From Limnoperna fortunei (taxonomy: Eukaryota > Mollusca > Bivalvia > Mytilida > Modiolidae): a stretch of DNA of 64,000 nt. The notes under the pieces are model-generated. The model saw only the letters and a list, made by a program, of their open reading frames with translations, was not told the DNA's origin and searched no databases. Of this stretch, positions 10,431-20,514 are shown one piece after another. The position numbers were made by a program, and so were the translations under genes. The DNA is taken from assembly GCA_944474755.1 (NCBI GenBank), contig OX104115.1, positions 31,294,043 through 31,358,042 of the forward strand. Direction: 5' to 3'. Within the stretch, counting starts at the first letter, position 1. Each line of letters starts with the position of its first letter.

Positions 10431-10846
10431 GTTTATGCGATAAATCCAATAGATTCACAATAAAGTCGTAACTTAAAATGATATATCTACAAGAAAATAT
10501 ACAAAATCAACACAATAAGTAGATAATATTAGTGTTTTACCCGATGCATAGTCAAATATATAGACTTTAATCGGAGCGATAAAAAACACGTCTGTTCAAA
10601 ATGGCGACATTACACAACTGACGCTTTAAATAGACGAATCTAAGCGAAAAGGGTGAGAAGCATAAAACGACTTACAGATTATTTGTAAAAAATCATATAT
10701 CTTAAATTTATTCATCAGATATGTCTAGTTTAATATAAAATTAATTAACAAATAGATCTTTGGAGTATTGTTATTCCAAATTTCTATATATTTTAATCAC
10801 GGGATTGTCCTGACATTTCCTGTTGTATGGTATAGCTCGCAGCAAC
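10431..10846. other. non-coding Polinton interior
   Basis: AT-rich, no recognisable gene. Confidence 0.5.
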
Positions 10847-10854
10847 TATATAAG
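10847..10854 (+). promoter_or_regulatory. possible TATA box of a small ORF
   Basis: TATATAAG, 27 nt before the ATG of the small frame at 10881. It could be chance in AT-rich DNA. Confidence 0.3.
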
Positions 10855-10880
10855 CAAGAAAATCGAGAGGAATTTTAATT

Positions 10881-10988
10881 ATGACGGTCAAACTGAGAGG
10901 ACGTATTAGACATCTAGCAAGAATAAAGAAAGACAGTTGGAATTATAGTGAAGTGTTCCTAAAAATTATGTTAACATCATATTTGTAA
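10881..10988 (+). CDS. hypothetical 35-residue basic peptide
   Basis: A short frame ATG to TAA that opens with a basic stretch (MTVKLRGRIRHLARIKK) and is preceded by a TATA-like sequence. Double-stranded DNA viruses and Polintons can encode small basic DNA-condensing proteins, but nothing beyond composition supports that here. It may equally be non-coding. Confidence 0.2.
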   Translation: MTVKLRGRIRHLARIKKDSWNYSEVFLKIMLTSYL

Positions 10989-11039
10989 TGAATGTGAAAT
11001 ATTTTAAACTAAATTAAACAAAATATATATTAGCATCGG

Positions 11040-11770
11040 CTACTGGGACCGACTGCGTGACTCTCTCGACTATATGAGATTAAGGGGGAATAATGTCTCG
11101 TATGGACGTCACCTGGTAGCTTCCCCGAAACGTTTAGGTTTCTGTCTTGAAGAGTGGCTCCGTTGTGGAAGACGAGGGCGTTTGTCAGCTCGATGTCCGC
11201 TATGTCTCCACAATAGATTTAAGCTTACTGACCGAGCTTAAATAAGGGCGCTTCATCGACACTTATTTAAACGTTATTGCTAATTACATAGGTGATACTA
11301 TGTATTTTATTTTTAATAGATGCAGGTAGTTACAACATGGTATTGAAAGGGGGGTGTATTTATATATATGAGTGTACCTTTAAATGTCATTGCAGTATAA
11401 ATGTATATTTCAATAAAGTTCTAGAAAGTTTGAAGTAGACTCCTGCACTGGCAAGGTGTACTGACTTAGGGCAATACCACGTAGCTTACAATGGAGAGGA
11501 AGTGTCATGTGGTACGCCCCGCTATAGTCAGGAAGACCTCTCCGACCAAAGCCTTTGCAGCCTCGATATCGAGGGCAGCTCCGTTTCCAGTGATGGAAAT
11601 GTCGATGGGCGGTGGCTACTTTGGCTAAGGCCTTAATCAAACTTTCTTGAATATCAATCAATATGTTATTCATATTTGTATCAATGCTGGGAACCCGTAC
11701 GGTCGGTAGATTCGAGAGCTATTTTGCCGACCCGTGGGCGAGTACCGGCGGCGATAAGCTCTCCAGGTAT
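11040..11770 (-). pseudogene. eroded coding sequence of a lost Polinton gene (uncertain)
   Basis: Several minus-strand pieces have protein-like composition but lie in different frames separated by stops: one of about 60 codons around 11040-11220, then pieces containing DISITGNGAALDIEAAKAL (about 11530-11605), MNNILIDIQESLIKALAKVA (about 11610-11675) and GELIAAGTRPRVGKIALE (about 11710-11765). GC content is higher than in the neighbouring DNA. The position and orientation fit a remnant of a virion gene, but I cannot name it. The plus strand also has a 60-codon frame with an RCPLC motif over 11047-11239, so the strand is not certain. Confidence 0.35.
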
Positions 11771-11794
11771 GAGTGATGATTGGTTGTTTTTATG

Positions 11795-11818
11795 TCACGT
11801 GATACCATGCCATATATA
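11795..11818 (+). promoter_or_regulatory. possible polymerase promoter: CACGTG box and TATA box
   Basis: TCACGTGA at 11795-11802 and TATATA at 11813-11818 lie 53-76 nt upstream of the polymerase ATG. Between them and the ATG is a pyrimidine-rich stretch ending in CAG (about 11840-11853), which could instead be a splice acceptor for an upstream leader exon. Confidence 0.3.
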
Positions 11819-11870
11819 CTGCGTTGCTAATAGTACAACTCATTTTCTTCACAGATATTGAAGTGAAACC

Positions 11871-14800
11871 ATGGAATCTTCGTGTAAGAAAGCCAAACTA
11901 TCAACATCATCTCATGTGTGTTATACATGTGACAAATCTTTTGCGCAAAAAGCAGGCTTAAGTCGTCACATGAAAACTGCACATACTGATGCAAAGTGGA
12001 ACTGTAATATCTGCGAAACGAATTCGGAAGGAGAGATAATTATCAACGTCATTTGAAAGCACACAACCAGATAGGTGGTGGGAGTAATAAAGCAAGGAAC
12101 AAAGTTCGTCAACAATCCTATATTGTTAAACACCAAGGTACCGTTCGACAGTCTGAGCTAACACAAGATAATGACACCACTGAACAACAACCCGTTGAAA
12201 CGTGTAACGATCGAGCTCTTGGAGGAACAGTGACCACGCATACTATTACGGCTGAAGGTATTGCAAAATTCGACCCAATGACGTTTTTGAGAAGCAAATA
12301 TGACGACGTTAAAGATGTCATTAAACAAGCCATTAAAGAACGAGGCGGAGTCAAGTGGTATCTGTCTATGAAAGTGAAAATGACTAAAAGAAACGGAGAT
12401 AAAATAGAATCATCAGAGCCACATTTTCGCGGTAAATGCCAGACAAGTTTAAAAGCTGAAGATATCGACGAAGGCATGAAAGAATCCATTAAAAAGACGT
12501 ACAACTCTTTTATCGAGTATCAACGACAAGGTAGCAATTGGACAGTGGACAAAGTTATTGATTTAACCATACACATGGCACGTTATAGACCACTTCGTGG
12601 ATCTAGCTATATTCCACTCCCGATTAAGCTGAGATCAAAACATGCGATAATCAACGTGAAAAACAAGGATAATAAATGCTTCATGTGGTCTGTTCTTGCT
12701 GGTTTGCGTCCTAGTAAACATAATTCAGATAGAGTAAGCGAGTATCAAAGCTTTCAAACTGATATAAAATTCACAAACATTTCGTTTCCCGTGAAAATGG
12801 AGGACATACCGAAATTTGAAAAGCAAAACGATATTTCCGTCAACGTATTCGGATATGAAAAGAACGAAGTCTTCCCAGTACACATAACAAAGAATTGCTG
12901 CGAAAAGCATGTCAATCTCCTGTTGATATCGGACAAAAATAAATCACACTATTGTCTTCATGGATTTACCAAGGAACGACTTCTCGAAGACCATAAACCA
13001 TATTGTCAAACAAATGGAACACAAAAAATTGAAATGCCAAAGGAAGAGGATAAATGGTTATTCTACAAAGACGTTAGAAAACAGTTGAAAGTACCCTATG
13101 TCATCTATGCTGATTTTGAAAGTCTTCAGGTGCCAATTCAAGGCTGTGAGAGAGATCCATCTAAATCATCGACAAGAAAGACTACCAAGCACGTACCATG
13201 TGGATTTGCATATAAAGTCGTAGGTCTGACACCGGCAACTTCCAAGACACATGTTGTCTATCGAGGTTCGGATGCTGCTGAAAAAATTGTGGAATGTATG
13301 GTCAGCGAACAGGAGGATATAGAGAAAAGGTTTAAACATTGCGAGCCTATGGTTATGACAGGTAGTGATTGGCAATCATTCATAAAGGCTACTCATTGTC
13401 ATATCTGCAGAAAACCATTAGATGATGATCGAGTAAGAGACCACTGTCACGTGATGGGCAAATTTAGAGGTGCAGCACATAGAGACTGCAATATCAATTT
13501 CAAGTTTACGGGACGCATTCCTGTTATATTCCACAATCTGAGGGGTTATGACAGTCATCTGATCATGCAAGCTATAGGAAAAGTCAACAAGCAACTAAAA
13601 TGTATACCGAACAACATGGAGAAATACATTTCATTTTCATTAGGATGTATGGATTTCATAGACTCGTTTCAGTTTATGCCATCATCTTTAGAAAAATTAG
13701 TCGATAACTTAGCCAAAGAAGGATCTTCAAATTTCAAGCATATGATGGAACATTTTGGAAGCGAAAAAATAGAATTACTATTAAGTAAGCAGGTCTATCC
13801 ATACGAGTATTTCGACACTGAATCAAAATTTTCAGAAAATAAGCTACCACCCATCGAAGCTTTTCACAGTTCATTGTCGGGAGAAGACATTACAGAAGAG
13901 GATTATACACATGCGCAGGAAGTATGGAAAGAATTTAATCTAAATGACCTCGGACAGTACCACGACCTCTACGTCCTTACAGACGTTCTCTGTCTCGCTG
14001 ACGTTTATGAGAACTTCAGAGATATTTGTCTAAACTACTATGGATTAGATGCAGCTCACTTTTACACCTCTCCCGGGTTGGCATGGCAGGCTGCGTTGAA
14101 AATGACAGGTGTACGACTGGAATTACTGACCGACATAGACATGCACCTTTTTATTGAAAAAGGATTAAGAGGTGGAATATCTATGATATCACATCGCCAT
14201 GCTAAAGCTAACAACAAACACGTCCCAGATTTTGATCCAGGTCAACCAAGTAGCCATGTAATGTATTTAGACGCTAACAATTTATACGGATGGGCGATGT
14301 CACAAAGCCTTCCTGTAGATGGGTTTAGATGGCTTGAAAAAGAAGAAATAGATAACATCGATGTAAACTCGATGTCAGATGATAATAGCGATGGATACAT
14401 ATTAGAAGTAGACCTGGAATACCCACATGACATTCACGATCTTCATAACGAATATCCTTTAGCACCAGAAAGAATAAAAGTCACGGAAAACATGTTGTCA
14501 CCCTATGCCAAAACTATTTTAGAAGATCTTGGTCTGAAAGGAACTTCAACAGAAAAACTTATCCCTAATCTAAGACCTAAAGAAAAGTATGTGGTCCATT
14601 ACAGAAACTTGAAGCTATATTTGAGTTTAGGCCTAAAGTTGACAAAAGTTTATCGAGTAATGACTTTCAGACAGGAACCATGGTTGAAAAGATATATTGA
14701 CTTTAACACAGAGAAGAGAAAGATTGCCAAAAACGAATTCGAAAAAGACTTTTTTAAGCTAATGAATAACGCCGTGTTTGGCAAGACAATGGAAAACCTT

Positions 14801-15535
14801 AGAAAACGAATCGACGTTCAACTAGTCAACAACCAAGCAAGAGCAAGGAAATTAACCAACAAGCCGTTATTTCATGCATTTAAAATATTTAACGAGGATT
14901 TGGTGGCCGTGCATTTACTGAAGCAAAAATTGTATCTAAACAGACCAATTTACGTAGGATTCACCATATTAGACCTGTCGAAGACGCTTATGTATGATTT
15001 TCATTATAACTACATGAAGAAGAGGTATGGCTCCAACGCGCAGCTTTTATTTACGGATACGGACAGTCTATGCTATAGCATCTATACAGATGATATATAC
15101 AGTGACATGCTCCAAGACAAAGAACTGTTCGATACATCAGAGTACGACCAAAGTCATCCCCTTTACAGTACAGTAAACAGAAAAGTTCTAGGCAAAATGA
15201 AAGATGAAACCCATGGTATACCTGTTCAAGAATTTATAGGTCTAAAATCTAAAATGTATTCTCTTGTCTATCAAGAAGATGAAAAGTTGATCGAAAAGAA
15301 GACAGCCAAAGGAATCAAGAAGAGTGTCATTAAACAGCATACCAGACACCAACATTACAAAGATTGCTTATTTCACAGAACCATTCACATGTCTGCAATG
15401 ACCCAGATCAGATCATATGACCACCAGTTATTCAACATAACTATCAACAAACTAGGACTGTCCCCATTCGACGATGAAAGGTATATTCTCGAAGACGGTA
15501 TCACAAGCCTGGCATACGGCCACTGGAGAATATAA
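11871..15535 (+). pseudogene. protein-primed family B DNA polymerase (Polinton), one frameshift
   Basis: An ATG at 11871 opens a 61-codon piece with a C2H2 zinc finger (CYTCDKSF...HMKTAH). The cysteine pair of a second finger is in this frame, but its histidine pair is in the frame that runs from about 12020 to 15535, so a single missing base near 12020 separates the two parts. The long part (about 1,160 codons) has a CFMWSVLAGL block (near 12680), the exonuclease motif ADFES (near 13107), an HNH/endonuclease VII-like insert CHIC...DHCH...RGAAH..CN (13396-13495), FHNLRGYDSH (Exo II, 13530), palm motif A DANNLYG (14268), motif B NNAVFGK (14765) and motif C DTDS (15055). This enzyme type copies Polinton DNA using a terminal protein primer. 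All catalytic motifs are present. The frameshift may be real or an assembly error. Confidence 0.92.
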
Positions 15536-15615
15536 ACCACATTATATGAACGGGTCCTTTTCATTTTTAGCCAAGCAGTAGAAGGAGGAAGACGTGTTTA
15601 TAAAAGCTCGCAACG
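15536..15615 (+). promoter_or_regulatory. polymerase-ATPase spacer with TATA box
   Basis: TATAAAAG at 15599-15606 lies only 10 nt before the ATPase ATG. With normal TATA-to-start spacing, transcription would begin at or after that ATG. Either the box is fortuitous or the mRNA uses an almost absent leader or a later methionine. Confidence 0.3.
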
Positions 15616-17184
15616 ATGTCTACGAGTTGTGGTGATTGTGGCTTGAAATTTTCTAGAAAAGACAATTTAATGCGGCACTTGAAAAATAAACATGAATATA
15701 CAGAACATGAAGGAGGAGGAGGAGGAGGAGGAGGAGGCGGCGGCGGAGGAGGAGGAGGAGGAGGAGGAGGAGGCGGCGGCGGAGGAGGAGGAGGAGGAGG
15801 CGGAGGAGGAGGAGTGATTTTAAAACATCCTTTCACCATGATGTTAGCAGGACCGACTGGATCTGGGAAGACGTTTTGGATGAAAAGACTTCTAGAAAAT
15901 GCTAAGTCTATGATAAAAACGAATCCAGAACGCATCATTTGGTGCTATAAACGATGGCAACCCCTGTTCAACGAAATGAAGCAGACAGTAAAACACCTGG
16001 TTTTTGTTCAGGGTATCCCGGAGGACTTAAATGAAGATTCATTCATTGACACAAAATTCCCTACTTTAATTATCCTAGACGATCCATTGGAGGATGTTAC
16101 TAATAGTCAAGATGTTTGTGAACTCTTTGTGGAGGGAAGTCATCATAGGAATCTCAGCGTGGCATGTCTGGTACAAAACGCATTCTACAAAGGCAGAGGA
16201 AGTAGAACCATGAGTATCAATAGTCAGTTTTTGGTTCTCTTCAAAAACCCACGTGATCAAGTTGGGCCTGCTACTTTAGCGAGACAGATGTACCCCAAAA
16301 ACTCTAATAAATTCATGAAGACATATACGGAGGGAACTAAGCAGCCATACGGATATTTGTTTGTAGATTTGAAACAGACCACACCCGATGATGAGCGACT
16401 AAAAACTAATATTTTTGAGGGTGCTATAATTCAAACCGGTGGTAGTCAGTATATAAAGAAGGGCACATCTGATATTGTTCATTTAAAAGATAGACATCAA
16501 GGTGAACAGACGTATCGAAGCGATAGTATAGATGCCAAGGACATAGACCTAGAGAATATATATACCAACGACACAGAAGAACATATAAACGATAAGATGC
16601 CTTCTTGTGATGATTGTGGATTAGTGTTCGAGAGTGTGCATGACTTGGCCAGACATATGAATAGATGGTGCCCAAAAAACAATTTGAAAAGAAAATTAAA
16701 CGAGGAAGATGAACCTGCCACTAAAAAACGAAAAATTGATATCGAAGACGACGAAGATGCCGCTTTTGAACAAATAGCAACCTTAGCTAGAAAGTCCAAC
16801 AAAGACAAGTGGGAAACTAAAGTCGATCAATATATGTCTGACGGCTTAGATGAAGAAGAGGCTAGGAGCAAGGCTGATCGCAAACTTAGAGACGAGGATA
16901 TGGACGAGTTTATTTCCAAATATTCTAGTCTTATACAATATCTGCTACAGTTACATAACGGCAAATTACACAACAAGGTCATGAAAACGATCGATGGATT
17001 AGTAACAGATGGCGTGGACTATGAAAAAGCCATAAAAATATCTGTTAGGAAATATAGGTCGTTGTTGGAAAGCTACCTCGATGAAGTCGTTGACAACGAG
17101 GAATACGATGACGAAGAAGAACAGGACGGAGAAAAAAACAGCGAGGGAGACGAGGAGGAGGACGACGAAGACAAGGATATATAA
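15616..17184 (+). CDS. Polinton packaging-type ATPase with two C2H2 fingers and polyglycine
   Basis: Intact 522-codon frame from ATG. Order of parts: C2H2 finger (residues 5-26, CGDCGLKF...HLKNKH); 34 consecutive glycines (33-66) coded by GGA/GGC (15712-15813); Walker A GPTGSGKT (79-86); Walker B LIILDD (151-156); a second finger near 333-354 (CDDCGLVF...HMNRWC, so C2HC); a basic KKRK patch; a helical region; and a very acidic C-terminus. The ATPase core matches the FtsK/HerA-type A32-like packaging ATPases of Polintons and large DNA viruses, which drive DNA into capsids. The fingers and the glycine run are additions. The first finger resembles that of the neighbouring polymerase. A packaging motor in an element without visible capsid genes is odd: it may be helped by another Polinton or do another job. 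Confidence 0.9.
   Translation: MSTSCGDCGLKFSRKDNLMRHLKNKHEYTEHEGGGGGGGGGGGGGGGGGGGGGGGGGGGGGGGGGGVILKHPFTMMLAGPTGSGKTFWMKRLLENAKSMIKTNPERIIWCYKRWQPLFNEMKQTVKHLVFVQGIPEDLNEDSFIDTKFPTLIILDDPLEDVTNSQDVCELFVEGSHHRNLSVACLVQNAFYKGRGSRTMSINSQFLVLFKNPRDQVGPATLARQMYPKNSNKFMKTYTEGTKQPYGYLFVDLKQTTPDDERLKTNIFEGAIIQTGGSQYIKKGTSDIVHLKDRHQGEQTYRSDSIDAKDIDLENIYTNDTEEHINDKMPSCDDCGLVFESVHDLARHMNRWCPKNNLKRKLNEEDEPATKKRKIDIEDDEDAAFEQIATLARKSNKDKWETKVDQYMSDGLDEEEARSKADRKLRDEDMDEFISKYSSLIQYLLQLHNGKLHNKVMKTIDGLVTDGVDYEKAIKISVRKYRSLLESYLDEVVDNEEYDDEEEQDGEKNSEGDEEEDDEDKDI
15712..15813 (+). repeat. in-frame (GGA/GGC)n trinucleotide tract, 34 Gly codons
   Basis: A 102-bp purine-rich triplet repeat with GGC interruptions that separates the finger from the ATPase core. 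It is in frame, so length changes by triplets would be tolerated. Confidence 0.97.
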
Positions 17185-17219
17185 AACTCAGAATCATACT
17201 AATTTTTAACATTCACTGA

Positions 17220-18344
17220 AAGTGTGTAGATATTGCCAGGTGGGAGCAATATTTGAGTTCGATATATCACGATCCGTCAAGCCCAGCTAGTTTCGCAGGA
17301 CCTGACAAGTTGTACAGATTTGTACGACAAGAAGGAAAATTCGTACTCAGTAAATATAAGATACGAAAGTGGTTGCAGCGACAAGAACCATATAGCCTAC
17401 AGAGACCTGTACGACGATCCTTCAAACGAAATAGAGTCATCACAATAGGGATCGATGATCAGTGGGATGTGGATCTTATGGATATGACGAAATTTGCAAA
17501 ATTTAATCGTGGAACAAACTTTGTTATTATGGTTATAGACATCTTTTCAAAATATGTATGGATGAGACCATTAAAAGATAAAAAGGGAGAGTCTGTAGCC
17601 AACGCATTGAAAGACATCCTTCTAGAAGGGAGAACACCGAATCGAATACGCACTGATAAAGGACAAGAATTTAGATCCAAACAAGTAGCGGCATTACTTG
17701 AACAACGAGGGATACAACATCTATTTGCCCAAAATACGGAAATAAAGGCCAACTATGTAGAAAGAGTCATTAAAACAATCAGGTCCAAGATAACCAGATA
17801 CATGACCTTTAAGCAGTCGTACAATTACATCGATTCCTTACAGCATTTCGCCAACAGTTATAACAAGACATATCATAGAACTATTGGGATATCACCTGAA
17901 AACGTTACAAAGAGTAAAGAAACCAACTTGTGGTGGAAAATGTATTGGCCTAAGAAAACAGCGCCAATAGTCAAATCAAAGACAACAAGAAAACCATTTC
18001 GTTTTAAACTTGGAGATAAAGTACGCATCACTTATATCAGAAATCCTTTTACAAGGGAATACGACGAAAAATGGTCTGGTGAAATATTTAAAATCTCCCA
18101 ACGCATTTTGCGTGGTGGACTACCAGTATACAGAGTAGTGGATTTTAACGACGAAGAAATAAAGGGAACATTTTACCAATCGGAGTTACAAAAAGTCGAT
18201 GTGCGAGATGACGATCTGTGGAAAATTGAAAAAGTTATAAATACAAGAGGCAAGGGACGTAACAAACAATATTTCGTGAAATGGTTAAATTGGCCAAAGA
18301 AATTCAACTCATGGATATCCGCTGGAGATATGAATAACCTTTAA
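17220..18344 (+). CDS. Polinton integrase (DDE) with C-terminal chromodomain
   Basis: The frame is open from 17220 to the stop at 18344, but no ATG precedes the conserved N-terminal block (SSIYHDPSSPASF, from 17256); codon 17253 is TTG. A spliced leader exon or a non-AUG start is needed. Counting from 17253, the catalytic residues appear to be D74 (WDVDLMDM), D135 (RTDKGQEF) and E170 (NYVERVIK), spacing D-x60-D-x34-E as in retroviral-type integrases. A chromodomain lies at about 320-363 (DDLWKIEKV...FVKWLNWP...SW). Such integrases join Polinton ends to host DNA with 6-bp staggered cuts, which agrees with the flanking TTTGTC. The chromodomain may steer insertion to modified histones (known for chromoviruses, inferred here). 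The frame follows the ATPase stop by only 36 nt. Confidence 0.9.
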   Translation, partial: KCVDIARWEQYLSSIYHDPSSPASFAGPDKLYRFVRQEGKFVLSKYKIRKWLQRQEPYSLQRPVRRSFKRNRVITIGIDDQWDVDLMDMTKFAKFNRGTNFVIMVIDIFSKYVWMRPLKDKKGESVANALKDILLEGRTPNRIRTDKGQEFRSKQVAALLEQRGIQHLFAQNTEIKANYVERVIKTIRSKITRYMTFKQSYNYIDSLQHFANSYNKTYHRTIGISPENVTKSKETNLWWKMYWPKKTAPIVKSKTTRKPFRFKLGDKVRITYIRNPFTREYDEKWSGEIFKISQRILRGGLPVYRVVDFNDEEIKGTFYQSELQKVDVRDDDLWKIEKVINTRGKGRNKQYFVKWLNWPKKFNSWISAGDMNNL

Positions 18345-18573
18345 ATCATGAACAATAAATCTTTTTTTTTGTATTGTTGTATAAAATGCTATATTTTAAT
18401 ATGTATATTGTAAAGACAGTTTGGGATGGCTCTCCGACCCAGCTGTTTCATGACGGAGAAAATAAATACTGTATATCAAATATGTCTTTTATTGTTTTTA
18501 GTTGAACAACACGTTATTAACACCCTTACATAGATAATGAAGTAATCCCTCCCCCCCACCAAAAAAAAGCATA
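18345..18573. other. non-coding right interior of the Polinton
   Basis: It contains AATAAA-type polyadenylation signals near 18353 and 18462 for the integrase transcript. Nothing else was recognised. Confidence 0.55.
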
Positions 18574-18829
18574 ACGCATTTTAATTATTACACTCACAAT
18601 GAAAGGCTCCAATGGAATCTGCAATATATTTAATTAATTACAATACACCTATTAATTACAATTAAAAACGAATCGATACCATTTTCCTTGCTCCATATAT
18701 TACATCACAATACTTGTATGACGTCATAATGTTAACCTCCCTCTGAGAGGTTAAATGTTGAGAGGTTAATTTTTCTCGTAGAGATAACGTGGAGGATATT
18801 GAGGGAGAAACCCCAGTTTGACAACTACT
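18574..18829 (-). repeat. Polinton right terminal inverted repeat
   Basis: Reverse complement of 9307-9562, 256 bp, about three differences, ending ...ACAACTACT. Confidence 0.93.
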
Positions 18830-18835
18830 TTTGTC
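18830..18835. repeat. Polinton target-site duplication, right (TTTGTC)
   Basis: Identical to 9301-9306. Confidence 0.95.
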
Positions 18836-19956
18836 AATGAACCCGCCCAAGGCTTATTGACTGATAATGGGTTTTCCTTTTCAAAGACCTTATTGGATTT
18901 CTTAAGATAATTAGTTAGGTCTTTCCACCTTTCAGTGAAAAGGCCTATAGGTTTTTTACTATAAGTTATTTCACCTTTTAGTGAAAATACCTATTGTTAT
19001 TGTTCTAATTATTATTATTATTTATTTCTTACACTAACTTTCTTCGGTGTCTCTTTAATTTATTATCTCCATTTTAACTAAAAACTAACAATCTTGTTAA
19101 TGGTACTTCTTCTATACTATAATCTGTACTATCCTTGCGCACCTTTGTCCTATTGTAAAGAGTTCTGACGATATTCTATGAGAGTTATCTCACATTAAAG
19201 AAAATAAAATAATTGGCATTCAAATAAATCTGAAGAACCAGAAAATTAGAGATATGTTTGTCCGAACTTTACGCCTATTTTTTTCTAAATAATATATATT
19301 ACTAATGAATACGAGTCAATTAGGACATTTCATGATAAGCAGTAGCGACATTTTCTAAGAGTTAACTCTCTTATAATGTTAATATCTACAAATTAATACA
19401 GAAAACATTTAAAAGTTACTTATAACCTTAAGTCTTAACCTATCAACTCGTAAAATTATATTTTTTTACCTTCCATAAGGTCAATACTAATGTCACGTCA
19501 TAAATATTGACCGTTGTTAATTATGTAGATACTGAAACGACTTTTCCGTGTAATATGTTGTATATGAAATCACAACTCAATTTCGACATATCGCGACAAG
19601 TTTTTATTATTTTAATCACGTAGTACAAAATTCAAATTAGAGTGGAAAGACCCTCAACGTTCACCAGAACAGTTATATTTTCTCCCAAATATTCTTTTTA
19701 CCTGTTGTGCTTTCGTTGTTCACATTGCGTGACAACATCATTTTCCAATGTGAAGTAATGTCTCTATTTACTATAGAACTTTTTATCACTACTCATTCCA
19801 AAACCATAAAAGATATTAACACGAAACATTTAAAAACATGAGTTATATATGTACTTGAACACCTTTTTGGTTGTTTATATTTTCAGTATGAATGCATGTT
19901 ATTAAAATTATCTCCCATCAAAAACCAACATATAAAAGATATGCAAATAAATCTAT
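18836..19956. repeat. decayed non-coding repeats related to the 29-64 kb unit family
   Basis: GGTCTTTCCACCTTTCAGTG at about 18921-18940 with GTGAAAAGGCCT after it is a degraded form of the palindrome found at 42.8-60.9 kb. (ATT)n at about 19006-19025 and GAG(T/A)TA(A/T)CTC-type cores (about 19190, 19362) echo the satellite units, partly inverted. No gene. Confidence 0.5.
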
Positions 19957-19970
19957 AAAAAACAAGATGA
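19957..19970. repeat. LINE target-site duplication, left (14 bp)
   Basis: AAAAAACAAGATGA recurs at 25569-25582. Confidence 0.75.
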
Positions 19971-19974
19971 AATT

Positions 19975-20514
19975 TATAAGGCAATCGACCAGAAAACCCC
20001 TGCTCAACATATAAAGGGCATTCAGGGAGTTAGGGAAATGTGGAGGATATACATGGACAACGAGGAAGATAAACTGTCATTGCTTATATCGGGCATAAAC
20101 CTGCGTGGCAGGCAGGTACCCCTATACTCGCAAAATCCTCGTTATCCAACATATCAACAACCTGACACGATCCAAATTACAGTACGGATTGTCCCTATTT
20201 CTGCAGATGATGGTTAAATAAATCGGGCCCTTACCTTACAGGGATGTGAAATCCAGAGCATGTTTCGACAACGGTTGAGGGTAAATGGTAAACTCACAAA
20301 TTGTCAAACTGGTGACAGAGTCGTTATTAGCAAAATCCTAGAAAATCCTATTCCTAGAAATCTGAACATAGGCAAATATATGGCACTGATATTTCATGCA
20401 GGGCAACCAGAATTTCAAAACAGAAGAAATTTGAGTGAAGACAATGCAGAAGGCAATTTAAAAACTTGCCACAAATGTCTACAAGAAGGCCACTTGAAAG
20501 GTGTAAATGGCTAA
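19975..20514 (+). pseudogene. LINE ORF1 (gag-like, zinc knuckle) remnant
   Basis: The frame includes IQGVREMWRIYMDNEED near 20020-20070 and IQITVRIVPISADDG near 20170-20215, is broken by a stop at about 20216, and continues through residues ending in CHKCLQEGH (near 20470-20496). That end is a CCHC knuckle whose last cysteine is missing. RNA-binding ORF1 proteins with this architecture are common in L1/Tx1-like LINEs of molluscs. The assignment is based on pattern recognition. Confidence 0.65.

Larger units (their letters stand above)
9307..18829 (+). mobile_element. Polinton/Maverick, compact, 9,523 bp, complete ends
   Basis: Both ends begin AGTAGTTGTC and form inverted repeats of 256 bp, flanked by the 6-bp repeat TTTGTC. 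Polintons characteristically start with AG and duplicate 6 bp. Inside, all on the plus strand, are a protein-primed family B DNA polymerase, a packaging-type ATPase and a retroviral-type integrase with chromodomain, a gene set known from Polintons and related adintovirus-like elements. The element is about half the usual 15-20 kb, and no major or minor capsid protein or adenovirus-type protease is recognisable. Only 2.3 kb, largely non-coding, lies between the left terminus and the polymerase. The nearly identical termini (three differences seen by eye) suggest a young insertion, although the polymerase already has a frameshift. Confidence 0.95.

Noticed and set aside
11676..11861. 61-codon plus-strand frame upstream of the polymerase
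   Set aside because: It starts at a TTG, overlaps the candidate promoter, and has no protein-like pattern.
12118..14433. Antisense frames inside the polymerase (for example 12118-12504 and 14242-14433)
   Set aside because: Shadows of a clearly coding plus-strand gene.
15567..15938. Minus-strand frame with a long polyproline run
   Set aside because: It is the antisense of the GGA/GGC repeat in the ATPase gene; there is no independent support.
18360..18370. Poly(T) near the Polinton right end as a Pol III terminator
   Set aside because: No upstream Pol III gene; it is just a homopolymer in the 3' flank of the integrase gene.
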